DNA of 32,877 bases, taken from JAWPMT01 sp964653795 (GTDB taxonomy: Bacteria; Bacteroidota; Bacteroidia; Cytophagales; Cyclobacteriaceae). Each line of letters opens with the position of its first letter. Positions within the stretch are counted from its first letter, which is position 1. The stretch spans positions 1 to 32,877 of the forward strand of contig CAZZHO010000028.1 of the NCBI GenBank assembly GCA_964653795.1, written 5' to 3'. A program made the translations under genes and the position numbers. The notes below the pieces were generated by a model. The model did no database searches. It was not told the origin of the DNA and saw only the letters and a list, made by a program, of their open reading frames with translations. Shown here piece after piece: positions 1 to 7,566 of the stretch.

Positions 1-6
1 TAATGG

Positions 7-14
7 TAACTTTG
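7..14 (+). promoter_or_regulatory. Bacteroidota-type -7 promoter element (TAACTTTG)
   Basis: This is an exact match to the Bacteroidota -7 consensus TAnnTTTG. It lies 43 bp upstream of the ATG of the channel gene at 58, leaving a leader of roughly 35-40 nt. The -33 element would lie before the window and cannot be checked. Confidence 0.5.
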
Positions 15-57
15 CAGGCTTACTTACAATTGCAGGTGATACCTTGAATACTCCCTT

Positions 58-1962
58 ATGAAAAAAGCGCCCCTTAAAGAGAGGTTAAACTATAGATTTG
101 ATAATTTCATTTCGAAGGGTACCGTGCCAATGATCTCAGGCCTGGGAGTTTTCTCTTTGGTCTTCGTCATCATTTTCGCATTGCTCCTATTGGCATTTGG
201 ATTGCATCCGGATCACACAGAAGAAGGCTTCAATGTTTTTGATTCTATATGGGTGAACCTTACCCACGTGCTGGATCCTGGTACAGTTGGTGATCACTTA
301 GAAAATTGGCCTTTCCGAATCTTCATGATGATGGTTACCATCATCGGTCTGGTCGTAATTTCAACACTTATTGGTCTTGTTTCCAATGGTATCTTAACGA
401 AACTGGAAGACCTTAGAAAAGGTAGATCATTTGTTATCGAAGAAGATCATGTGCTTATCCTAGGCTGGTCTTCTAAAATATTTACCATCATCTCTGAGTT
501 GGTCATAGCAAATGAAAACCAAAAACGAGGTGTAATCGTAATCCTGGCCAACATGGACAAGGTGGACATGGAAGACGAAATAAGAGATAAAGTAGGAAGT
601 ACTGGCAACACGGATGTGATCTGTAGAACAGGTAACCCTATTGATGTACATGATTTGTATATCGCCAACCCATTCGATACTAAGTCTATCATCATCCTTG
701 ATAAGGACAATGAGAATTCTGATTCTCAAATTATAAAGACCATTGTTGCTATTGTAACTAATCCTGATAGGAGAGAAGCCCCTTATCACATCACTGCGGA
801 AATGGAGGATAAGAAGAACTTCGAAGTAGCGAAAATGGTAGGTAAGGATGAGGTGGAACTGATCCTTTCTGATGAGATCATCTCTAGGATCATGGTACAG
901 ACCAGCCGCCAGTCGGGTCTGAGTGTTGTGTACATGGAGTTGATGGACTTTGATGGAGCAGAAATCTATTTCCAAGAGGAGCCAAGCCTTATAGGCAAAA
1001 CTTTCAGAGAGATTCTTTTCTTATACGAGGATTCAGCTATTATGGGAATCCAGTTTGCGGATGATCATGTTGAAGTCAATCCTCCTATGGATACCGTCTT
1101 CCAGAAGGGTGATAAGGTTATAGGTATTACGGAGGATGATGATACACTCATCCCGAATGCGTCAACAGAAAAGCCTATTGACGAGAGTAAAATCGTCTAC
1201 ACTGAGCCAGCAGAAAGTCATAAGGAAGAGATTCTTGTTGTTGGCTGGAACAATAGAGCCCGATACATTATCAGGGAGCTGGACTATTACGTACCGAAAG
1301 GTTCAGTAGTGAGAATCGTTTCCAAATTTGACGATGCGCAAAGCGTTGTTAAGAAACTCGATAAGAAACTCAAGAATATATCCCTTGAATTCCAAGTTCA
1401 GGATACAACTGATAGGGAGACGCTAGAGGCTATGCGTCTCGAGAATTATGATTACATCATCCTGTTGTGCTACCAGAACTATTATCCGATTCAAGAGGCG
1501 GATGCGCAGACACTTATCACCTTGCTTCACTTAAGAAACTTTACCGAAAAGACCGGAAGCAAGTATAAGATTGTAAGTGAGATGCTTGATATCCGAAATC
1601 GTCAGTTGGCGGATATCACCAGTGCAGACGATTTCATTGTGAGTGACAAACTTGTCAGTTTACTGATGAGCCAGGTCAGTGAGAACAAATTCTTGATGAG
1701 AGTATTTGAGGACTTGTTTGATGCTGATGGCTCAGAGATATACATCAAACCAGCCACGGAATATATTCAGGTAGGAGAGCCTACTAACTTTTACACAATT
1801 CTTGAGTCTGCAGCAAGAAAGAATGAAGTTGCTATCGGCTACAGGATTCGATCCGAAGCCAAGGATAAGAGCAAAGAATATGGTGTTTATGTGAACCCTA
1901 AGAAATCAACCAAATTCACTTTATCTGAAGAGGATATGGTTATCGTACTTTCCGAAGACTAA
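58..1962 (+). CDS. CASTOR/POLLUX-like ion channel with two RCK-type domains
   Basis: This 634-residue membrane protein resembles the CASTOR/POLLUX (DMI1) cation-channel family: a two-helix pore unit followed by two cytoplasmic NAD-binding-like RCK modules that gate it. Hydrophobic helices lie at about residues 24-49 and 86-112. The segment between them (residues 61-78) carries LDPG where classical potassium channels have GYG. Family members have ADSG- or DPG-type filters here. The first RCK module starts near residue 129 (VLILGWS) and the second near 391 (ILVVGWN); each begins with a Rossmann beta-strand and a divergent glycine loop. Length and order fit the family. The ATG at 58 follows a perfect -7 element. 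The gene stands alone. Ion selectivity (K+, Ca2+ or other) cannot be deduced from this sequence. Confidence 0.85.
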   Translation: MKKAPLKERLNYRFDNFISKGTVPMISGLGVFSLVFVIIFALLLLAFGLHPDHTEEGFNVFDSIWVNLTHVLDPGTVGDHLENWPFRIFMMMVTIIGLVVISTLIGLVSNGILTKLEDLRKGRSFVIEEDHVLILGWSSKIFTIISELVIANENQKRGVIVILANMDKVDMEDEIRDKVGSTGNTDVICRTGNPIDVHDLYIANPFDTKSIIILDKDNENSDSQIIKTIVAIVTNPDRREAPYHITAEMEDKKNFEVAKMVGKDEVELILSDEIISRIMVQTSRQSGLSVVYMELMDFDGAEIYFQEEPSLIGKTFREILFLYEDSAIMGIQFADDHVEVNPPMDTVFQKGDKVIGITEDDDTLIPNASTEKPIDESKIVYTEPAESHKEEILVVGWNNRARYIIRELDYYVPKGSVVRIVSKFDDAQSVVKKLDKKLKNISLEFQVQDTTDRETLEAMRLENYDYIILLCYQNYYPIQEADAQTLITLLHLRNFTEKTGSKYKIVSEMLDIRNRQLADITSADDFIVSDKLVSLLMSQVSENKFLMRVFEDLFDADGSEIYIKPATEYIQVGEPTNFYTILESAARKNEVAIGYRIRSEAKDKSKEYGVYVNPKKSTKFTLSEEDMVIVLSED

Positions 1963-1967
1963 CTACT

Positions 1968-2138
1968 TTAAGCCTCGAGAAGCGCTTTTCTGATTTGCTT
2001 TAGAGCCCTTCTTTTATAAAGCTTAGTACTATGCTGAGCCCTAGGTATGGTCTCAATGTACTCTAGTACGTTGCTTCTTTGGGTACTGTTCAAATTCCTG
2101 ACCTTTTCAAAGATTTGGTTTTCGATCTGATTTTCCAT
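1968..2138 (-). CDS. Small basic helical protein (56 aa), unknown function
   Basis: This 56-codon frame starts with ATG at 2138 and stops 5 bp from the stop of the convergent channel gene. It begins MENQIENQIFEKVRNLNSTQ and ends in a strongly basic helix (KLYKRRALKQIRKALLEA). The central LNSTQRSNVLEYIE segment resembles short helical proteins found in Bacteroidota, but I cannot name a family. It is predicted to be soluble, and the basic tail could bind nucleic acid. No exact TAnnTTTG element is visible upstream. The balanced amino-acid composition and the tight fit between neighbours support a real gene; the short length limits certainty. Confidence 0.5.
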   Translation of the reverse strand: MENQIENQIFEKVRNLNSTQRSNVLEYIETIPRAQHSTKLYKRRALKQIRKALLEA

Positions 2139-2299
2139 GATATAGTGGTGGTTTATACTGTGAATATAACGGCCGGCTTTTACTTAAGTTTTAGAGCACC
2201 ATTCACAAATTGTTAAGTACAGCTTCTCCTCGTTACACTATCATTAACACCTAAGTTCGAAAAAATCCCTACATTAGATTAACTAATAACCCCAATCTG

Positions 2300-3643
2300 A
2301 TGTCCGCACTTGTCTCTGATTTTATGGCGAAGATCTCCGGCAAAAACCCACATGAGGTAGAGTTTTTGCAAGCTGTGGAGGAAGTAGCCGAAAGTATTGT
2401 TCCATTCTTAGAGCAGCACCCCAAATACAAGGATTTCAATATTCTAGAGAGAATGTGTGAGCCTGAGCGTGTAGTGATGTTCCGGGTGCCTTGGGTTGAT
2501 GATAACGGAAAATTTCAAGTGAATAGAGGCTTCCGTGTTCAAATGAACTCGGCCATTGGTCCCTATAAAGGAGGTTTGCGCTTTCATCCGACTGTGAACC
2601 TGAGCGTACTCAAATTCTTGGCTTTTGAGCAGGTATTCAAGAATTCTCTTACAACCCTTCCTCTGGGAGGAGGAAAAGGAGGAAGTGATTTTGACCCAAA
2701 GGGTAAAAGTGAGATGGAAGTGATGAGGTTTTGCCAGAGCTTCATGACGGAGTTGAGTAAGCACATAGCTGCTAATACCGATGTACCTGCCGGAGATATA
2801 GGTGTAGGTGCAAGAGAGATTGGCTACATGTTTGGTCAGTACAAAAGGTTGGCAAATGAATTCACAGGAATATTGACTGGCAAGGGTCTTCAATATGGAG
2901 GAAGTCTAATACGACCGGAGGCCACTGGTTATGGCGTGGTTTACTTTGCGAATGAGATGTTGGAAGCAGCGGGTAATTCCCTGGAAGGGAAAAAGTGTGC
3001 AGTTTCAGGTAGTGGCAATGTGGCACAGTTTACAATTGAGAAATTACTGCATTTTGGAGCTGTCCCTGTTACGGTTTCAGATTCGCAAGGATTTGTACAT
3101 GACCCAGAGGGAATAGATCAGGAAAAACTAGCTTGGATAAAGGAACTGAAGAACGTAAGAAGAGGTAGGATCAAAGAATATGCTGCGCAATTTAGTGCTG
3201 CCAAGTTTCATGAAAATGTAACACCCTGGAATGCGCCGGTGGATCTGGCATTTCCATGCGCCACTCAAAACGAATTGCCGCTTGATGATGCTAAGACCTT
3301 GCAAAAGAATGGCTGCATAGGGGTAGTGGAAGGAGCTAACATGCCGTGCACCAAGGATTCGATTAAGTTTTTTGAGGAAAACGATATTATGTTCTCACCC
3401 GGAAAGGCATCAAATGCCGGAGGGGTGGCTACTTCAGGCTTGGAAATGACGCAGAACTCTCAACGTCTCCCCTGGTCACGAGAAGAGGTGGATGAGAAGC
3501 TTCAATCTATCATGAAATCTATTCATGAAAACTGTAAGACACATGGGAGTACAGGCGCAGGAAAAATCAATTATGTGCAGGGCGCAAATATTGCGGGCTT
3601 TGTAAAAGTAGCAGATGCGATGATTGCACAAGGAAATGTGTAA
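2300..3643 (+). CDS. gdhA: NADP-type glutamate dehydrogenase
   Basis: This cytoplasmic hexameric enzyme reductively aminates 2-oxoglutarate to glutamate, assimilating ammonia. The 447 residues match the usual length of the bacterial NADP-linked form. The 2-oxoglutarate-binding segment GPYKGGLRFHP holds Lys90, and Gln111 and Lys114 follow in the next helix. The catalytic lysine is Lys126 in PLGGGKGGSDFDPKG. ADIGV-type residues follow in DVPAGDIGVGAREIGYM. The nucleotide-binding domain begins around residue 235 with AVSGSGNVAQ. The ATG at 2300 gives the expected N-terminus. A near-consensus -7 element (TAAGTTCG, 2252-2259) precedes it but carries one mismatch. The gene is monocistronic by its context. 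Confidence 0.97.
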   Translation: MSALVSDFMAKISGKNPHEVEFLQAVEEVAESIVPFLEQHPKYKDFNILERMCEPERVVMFRVPWVDDNGKFQVNRGFRVQMNSAIGPYKGGLRFHPTVNLSVLKFLAFEQVFKNSLTTLPLGGGKGGSDFDPKGKSEMEVMRFCQSFMTELSKHIAANTDVPAGDIGVGAREIGYMFGQYKRLANEFTGILTGKGLQYGGSLIRPEATGYGVVYFANEMLEAAGNSLEGKKCAVSGSGNVAQFTIEKLLHFGAVPVTVSDSQGFVHDPEGIDQEKLAWIKELKNVRRGRIKEYAAQFSAAKFHENVTPWNAPVDLAFPCATQNELPLDDAKTLQKNGCIGVVEGANMPCTKDSIKFFEENDIMFSPGKASNAGGVATSGLEMTQNSQRLPWSREEVDEKLQSIMKSIHENCKTHGSTGAGKINYVQGANIAGFVKVADAMIAQGNV

Positions 3644-3673
3644 CCTGGGTAAGAATTAAACAGCCTGCTATTC

Positions 3674-3681
3674 TATATTTG
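3674..3681 (+). promoter_or_regulatory. -7 promoter element (TATATTTG) for the small membrane protein at 3704
   Basis: This is an exact TAnnTTTG match ending 22 bp before the ATG at 3704, giving a predicted leader of about 15 nt. No clear TTG -33 element is visible at the usual spacing. Confidence 0.45.
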
Positions 3682-3703
3682 CATAGTATAAAACAGTACC
3701 ATT

Positions 3704-3808
3704 ATGTTCATGCTTGGTTTGATTATCGTCTTGTTCGTGTTAGCAATAGTATGCCCATACATATTGCCTAACAACAAAGTAAGCAAGCACGAGAAAGATC
3801 ACATCTAG
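3704..3808 (+). CDS. Small single-pass membrane protein (34 aa)
   Basis: The frame encodes 34 residues. It starts MFMLGLIIVLFVLAIVCPYI, a complete hydrophobic helix, and ends in a charged tail (NNKVSKHEKDHI). This is the typical form of a bacterial single-span microprotein. A perfect -7 promoter element lies 22 bp upstream of the ATG. It converges with another small membrane-protein frame; their stops are 9 bp apart. The function is unknown. The membrane-like composition plus a dedicated promoter makes it a better candidate than a random short ORF. Confidence 0.5.
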   Translation: MFMLGLIIVLFVLAIVCPYILPNNKVSKHEKDHI

Positions 3809-3817
3809 GAAGCAATC

Positions 3818-3943
3818 TTAGCTTTTTCTTCCTTCTTTCCTGAAGTCAACTAAAGAAAGCGCTGCCCCAAAGGCGGCAAGGAAGATTACAATATTTACGA
3901 ACAGGTTAACGCCATCAGTTACGGCTGGATTCGTGATTTCCAT
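3818..3943 (-). CDS. Small membrane protein (41 aa)
   Basis: This 41-residue frame starts with ATG at 3943. After a short polar start (MEITNPAVTDGVN) it has one hydrophobic helix at about residues 14-32 (LFVNIVIFLAAFGAALSLV). It ends with a basic tail DFRKEGRKS that would be cytoplasmic under the positive-inside rule. A perfect TATTTTTG element sits 17 bp upstream on the same strand. I do not recognise a family. It may belong functionally with the neighbouring 34-aa membrane protein, but that is only suggested by adjacency. Confidence 0.55.
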   Translation of the reverse strand: MEITNPAVTDGVNLFVNIVIFLAAFGAALSLVDFRKEGRKS

Positions 3944-3960
3944 TGCTTTAAAATTTTGAG

Positions 3961-3968
3961 CAAAAATA
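3961..3968 (-). promoter_or_regulatory. -7 promoter element (TATTTTTG on minus strand)
   Basis: This is an exact TAnnTTTG match whose downstream edge is 17 bp from the ATG of the 41-aa membrane protein at 3943. It lies just downstream of the aminotransferase stop, so the small gene can be transcribed on its own. Confidence 0.45.
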
Positions 3969-3971
3969 CCT

Positions 3972-3990
3972 AAGCAATCGATTATTGCTT
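3972..3990 (-). terminator. Possible terminator hairpin over the aminotransferase stop codon
   Basis: An inverted repeat AAGCAAT / ATTGCTT (7-bp arms, 5-nt loop) spans the stop codon of the PLP enzyme. On the minus strand it is followed by a short gap and the tract TATTTTTG. The stem is AT-rich and the T tract doubles as the next gene's promoter element, so termination would be weak. Confidence 0.3.
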
Positions 3991-5130
3991 TATTTCTTTC
4001 AACGTTTTTATCAATCGGTCAATATCTCTCTCGTCATTGTACACATTGGGTGATACTCTTATACTCTTGCCACGAGTGGAGACACTAATTTTTTTCTGTT
4101 TGAAGGCTTTTTGAAGTCTATCCAGATCAATTTCTTCTGGCGGTGTTAATCCAATCAAATGACCTGCTCGATATTCCTTTGCTTCGTATTTATAGCCGAA
4201 TACTTCAGTTTCCGCAATTAAATAATTTGTCAAGTGGCCGCAATACTCCTGAACTTTTGGAACCGACCATTTTAATAATTGCTTCAAGGCTTCCACCATC
4301 ATTGGAAGCAAAATAAAGTTGCTGTGCTCTCCCACTTCGTACCTTAGCGCCTGAGGTTGGTAATTGGGCTCATAGTTGATCAGGCCACCAAAGTTTTCGG
4401 CTCCCTTTCTGTTGATCCAATTTTCTTCAATGGGCGATCCGCTATCAAATGCAGGCCCATAATATCCTAGTCCAATGCTATAAGGACCGAATAGCCATTT
4501 GTATCCTGCGCATATCAAAGCGTCAGGTTGTATTTCCTGAATACTCAATGGCAAAGCACCAACGGACTGAGTCCCGTCAATAACCAGAAGTGCATTATGT
4601 TTTCTCGTCTTTTCCCTGATTCGGATTAAATCGAAGAGCGTTCCGTCTGCCCAATGTACATTTCCAAGAGCGACAGCAACTGTGTTGTCATTGATGGCTT
4701 CTAAAATAGCTTGGTTCCATACAGCTCCCTTTTCTGTACCGGTGGGTTTAGCAATGAACGTGACTTTTAGATCTTCGCTTTCTATGGCTTTCCATGGATA
4801 CACGTTACTTGGAAACTGTTCGTCCACTACGATAATTTCACCACTTTTACCCTTCAAATTGTTGGTCACATTCGCGATGCCGTAGCTTACTGATGGTAGT
4901 ATCGCAATGCGATCAGGCTCGGAGTTATCAATTAATTGTGAAAACAATCTCCTACAGGTGTCGGCGGTTTTGAAGAAATCTTCCGGAGCTACGTGATAGG
5001 GTTTTCTTTTTTGCTTGATGCCTTTGATGCCTGCTTTCTCGACCTTTTTCGAAGTGGGGGCCATGTAAGCACAGTTGAGGTAGGCATATTTGCTTTGTAG
5101 AAGGAATTTATCTTTCTGACACTTCAACAT
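3982..5130 (-). CDS. PLP-dependent class V aminotransferase (cysteine desulfurase/epimerase-like)
   Basis: This is a cytoplasmic fold-type I PLP enzyme of class V. With the ATG at 5130 it has 382 residues; an upstream TTG would add 12 but would nearly touch the divergent gene. Asp185 and Gln188 in VIDGTQSVGA match the residues that contact the cofactor ring. Lys211 in AGYKWLFGP is the expected Schiff-base lysine. The segment NVHWADGTLFDL is typical of isopenicillin-N-epimerase-like and kynureninase-like members rather than of the housekeeping IscS, and no desulfurase active-site Cys loop is evident. The substrate is therefore unknown. It diverges from a Rieske gene with 37 bp between starts, so shared control is possible. 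Confidence 0.8.
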   Translation of the reverse strand: MLKCQKDKFLLQSKYAYLNCAYMAPTSKKVEKAGIKGIKQKRKPYHVAPEDFFKTADTCRRLFSQLIDNSEPDRIAILPSVSYGIANVTNNLKGKSGEIIVVDEQFPSNVYPWKAIESEDLKVTFIAKPTGTEKGAVWNQAILEAINDNTVAVALGNVHWADGTLFDLIRIREKTRKHNALLVIDGTQSVGALPLSIQEIQPDALICAGYKWLFGPYSIGLGYYGPAFDSGSPIEENWINRKGAENFGGLINYEPNYQPQALRYEVGEHSNFILLPMMVEALKQLLKWSVPKVQEYCGHLTNYLIAETEVFGYKYEAKEYRAGHLIGLTPPEEIDLDRLQKAFKQKKISVSTRGKSIRVSPNVYNDERDIDRLIKTLKEIKQ

Positions 5131-5167
5131 CGTTTCCTTTTCTTTCGAAAATAGTCGATATAGCAAA

Positions 5168-5497
5168 ATGAGCCATCAAATTTTATTTGAGTCTGTAGAA
5201 AGTGCTATCAGCACCATAGAAAAGGGTAGAGTTTACACCATTTTGATAGCGGATGTTAAGTACTTGTTGATTAGAATCGAAGAATCCTTTTTCGTTTTTG
5301 AGAAAAACTGCCCGCACAGTGGCCACTCTCTACAAACTGCCAAGAGCAACTTCAACAATGAACTAGTTTGCCCATCACATGCTTATCGATTTAGCCTCCG
5401 AAATGGTCAGGAAGCAGAAAACAGATGTAGGCCGCTAAAGGTGAAAAAGTGCTTTGTCGATAGTGAAAATCGCCTGGTAGTTGAGTCTCTTAGTTGA
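5168..5497 (+). CDS. Rieske [2Fe-2S] ferredoxin-like protein
   Basis: This soluble protein of 109 residues consists of one Rieske domain. The cluster ligands are Cys48 and His50 in NCPHSGHSL, and Cys68 and His71 in CPSHAYRF, giving the CxH...CxxH pattern. It lacks membrane anchors and a signal peptide, so it resembles the small electron-transfer ferredoxins that serve oxygenases or nitrite reductase-like enzymes rather than the bc1 subunit. No oxygenase gene is nearby. A 6-bp inverted repeat (TCAAAT/ATTTGA, 5176-5190) lies at its start and upstream of the divergent aminotransferase. The last 8 bp overlap the end of the convergent antiporter gene. Confidence 0.85.
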   Translation: MSHQILFESVESAISTIEKGRVYTILIADVKYLLIRIEESFFVFEKNCPHSGHSLQTAKSNFNNELVCPSHAYRFSLRNGQEAENRCRPLKVKKCFVDSENRLVVESLS

Positions 5498-6680
5498 TTT
5501 TGAAGAACCTCACTGTCGATACCAACCAATCTGCGATGGATTGAGCAACCGGAGATCCAGAACCTCTTCCTACTATGTATACCACAAATAGCACATAGAT
5601 ACTGAGAAGGAGAATGGCTTTTCCTTTGCCCATGTGTTTGCTTGTAGTGAATATCAAAACTGCCACAATGGTCAGAAGCCATAGTAAAAATCGCAGCTCA
5701 GTACTCAGGTTCACAATATCCGGTGGCATGTGGATCGGTCCATTGATGATTGTGAATATGAAAAGCGGAAATCCAAGTGCGAAACAAACATCAAAAATGT
5801 TGCTACCTAGTGCATTACTAATAGCATCATCATATTGACCTCTTCGCGCGTCTTTCATTGAGATGATAGTGTCTGGAAAGCTAGAGGCGGCTGCAGCCAA
5901 TATCAGAGCGACAAACATTACCGGGATATCCAAACCCTCAAAGCTGAAACCAGCAATTTCATAGGTGTCAGCACCGATCCATTCACAAGCCAAAACGAGG
6001 AAATAGCAAACCAATGCAATGGCAACAGTCGAAGTGATCAGCAAGGACCATGCTTTTCCGTCATTGATCTTAGCTTTTCCAATGAATAGCTTTTCCAGGT
6101 CTAATGTGAAGAAAGCCTTGAAGTAATTGATTTTTTCATCACTAAAGTCTACTTCAGCCTCTTCGGAATCAGATTCTTCCAAGAACTCATCTTTTTCTTT
6201 TTTGCTCATGGTCCCGAACATGTAGAAGATGTACACTACATACACTAACATGAGAATAAGGCCATGATACCAGTACAGCGCAGAGCCACTAATCAATACC
6301 AGAAATACTAACTCAGCCAGAATCAAGGCTATCCCATCTCTCCTGAGTACTTTCTGCGATACTGTAATCTTTTTGGTAAGGCCCATCGAAATGACAGCCA
6401 GGATGGCTACAGCTGGAATAACCATTCCATTAAAGATTGCGCTACCTGCTGTGGTACCTATACCTCCTGAAAATCCACTTGCATCTTGGAGAATAAAGAG
6501 AAAGAAAAGAGAAGTGAAGACCTCTGGCATGCTACTGGCGATAGCATTGATGGTTGCACCGCGAACACCTTCAGAAAGGTTGCGGCCAACATACTCTGAG
6601 GCGGTCATGAATCCGTCACCTGCTCTCCAGATAACGACACAACAAATGGTGATCAACACCAGTGGTATTAGAATTCCCAT
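5490..6680 (-). CDS. Sodium/calcium exchanger family (CaCA) antiporter
   Basis: This is an inner-membrane cation/H+ or Na+/Ca2+ antiporter of 396 residues with about ten or eleven hydrophobic helices. The two characteristic alpha-repeats are visible. Alpha-1 is GATINAIASSMPEVFTSL (residues 41-58) with acidic Glu53. Alpha-2 is LAAAASSFPDTIISM (about 261-275) with Asp270, followed by NALGSNIFD. A long acidic cytoplasmic loop (about 160-185) separates the two halves, as in this family. Ion specificity is not determinable. The ATG at 6680 is the natural start. The 3' end overlaps the convergent Rieske gene by 8 bp. Confidence 0.88.
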   Translation of the reverse strand: MGILIPLVLITICCVVIWRAGDGFMTASEYVGRNLSEGVRGATINAIASSMPEVFTSLFFLFILQDASGFSGGIGTTAGSAIFNGMVIPAVAILAVISMGLTKKITVSQKVLRRDGIALILAELVFLVLISGSALYWYHGLILMLVYVVYIFYMFGTMSKKEKDEFLEESDSEEAEVDFSDEKINYFKAFFTLDLEKLFIGKAKINDGKAWSLLITSTVAIALVCYFLVLACEWIGADTYEIAGFSFEGLDIPVMFVALILAAAASSFPDTIISMKDARRGQYDDAISNALGSNIFDVCFALGFPLFIFTIINGPIHMPPDIVNLSTELRFLLWLLTIVAVLIFTTSKHMGKGKAILLLSIYVLFVVYIVGRGSGSPVAQSIADWLVSTVRFFKIN

Positions 6681-6729
6681 ACAAAGATCGGCGACGTTGC
6701 GGTACTAAAAATAGGCTGTACTTGCGCGA

Positions 6730-6748
6730 AGTTATAAAAAGTATAACT
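6730..6748. repeat. Inverted repeat AGTTATA-N5-TATAACT in intergenic region
   Basis: Perfect 7-bp arms separated by AAAAG sit 50 bp upstream of the antiporter start and 57 bp downstream of the response-regulator stop. It could be an operator for the antiporter or a weak hairpin. A second small stem (GGCC-N6-GGCC, 6763-6776) lies beside it. Confidence 0.35.
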
Positions 6749-6804
6749 GTAAATTAAATTATGGCCTTTTTGGGCCTAAAAACCACTCTTAGGGGTTAGG
6801 AAAT

Positions 6805-7566
6805 TTAGCTGGAGCCGTCAAACCAGCTTTTAAAAGCCGAAACTTTCTCCCTGCTTACGATGATCTCCTTATCAAACGGAGTGGTTAAGCTAATTTTCAA
6901 TCGACTATTGGAATAGACGAGTACATCCTTGATTGAATTGATGTTGATAATGAAAGTTCGGTTAGCACGGAAAAAGTCTTTAGGTGAAAGGACGGAATCA
7001 AGTTCTTCCATTTTGAAGTCAACTATGTACTTTCTGGAGTCTGCCCCTAGTAAATAGACTGTTCTTCCATCCGCATAGAATAGCTGTATTTCAGAAGTTT
7101 TGATAGAGTTGATGTGCTCTCCTACTTTGACAAGGAACCTGCTTTTATACTTTTTGGTAGATAGGTCTTCTGCAACTTTGGGAATCACCTCACTTGCACT
7201 TAGACCGACCCTCAGCTTATCGATTTTTTTCAAGGCGGTGGACAGATCCAGGAAGGTAACGGGTTTGAGTAGGTACCCTACACTGTTCATTCTGAAAGCG
7301 TCCACAGCATACTCGTCGTAGGCAGTGGTAAAGATTACGGGTGTATCTATTGAAACTTGTTGAAATATTTCAAAACTCAGCCCATCCGTAAGCTGAATAT
7401 CGGATAAAATCAAATCAAGGGCTTTCGTATTTTCCTTTAACCACTTGACTCCTTCTGCGATACTTTGGAGTGGGCCTTCAATCTCCATTGAGCTATCATA
7501 TTTTTTGAGATAGCGCTCTAGCTTTTCTGCTGCAGGGGTTTCATCCTCAATTATCAAAACCCTCAT
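6805..7566 (-). CDS. LytTR-family response regulator
   Basis: This 253-residue regulator has an N-terminal receiver domain (about 1-120) and a C-terminal LytTR DNA-binding domain (about 145-250). Receiver features are the acidic pair Glu7/Asp8 (IIEDE), phospho-acceptor Asp56 in LILSDIQL, Thr80/Thr81 in IFTTAYDEYA and Lys101 in YLLKPV. The LytTR half shows FLVKVGEHINSIKTSEIQLF and the typical FFRANRTFIININSI stretch. LytTR proteins bind direct repeats of short motifs as dimers. The ATG overlaps the stop of the preceding kinase-like gene (ATGA), so translation is probably coupled. It is the output of the kinase pair upstream. Confidence 0.95.
   Translation of the reverse strand: MRVLIIEDETPAAEKLERYLKKYDSSMEIEGPLQSIAEGVKWLKENTKALDLILSDIQLTDGLSFEIFQQVSIDTPVIFTTAYDEYAVDAFRMNSVGYLLKPVTFLDLSTALKKIDKLRVGLSASEVIPKVAEDLSTKKYKSRFLVKVGEHINSIKTSEIQLFYADGRTVYLLGADSRKYIVDFKMEELDSVLSPKDFFRANRTFIININSIKDVLVYSNSRLKISLTTPFDKEIIVSREKVSAFKSWFDGSS

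Noticed and set aside
460..975. Long minus-strand frame inside the channel gene
   Set aside because: It is antisense to a well-supported gene and has no recognisable domain; it is one of many shadow frames.
6763..6776. GGCC-N6-GGCC hairpin as terminator of the response-regulator gene
   Set aside because: The 4-bp stem is too short, and the following sequence is AT-rich but lacks a clear T tract.
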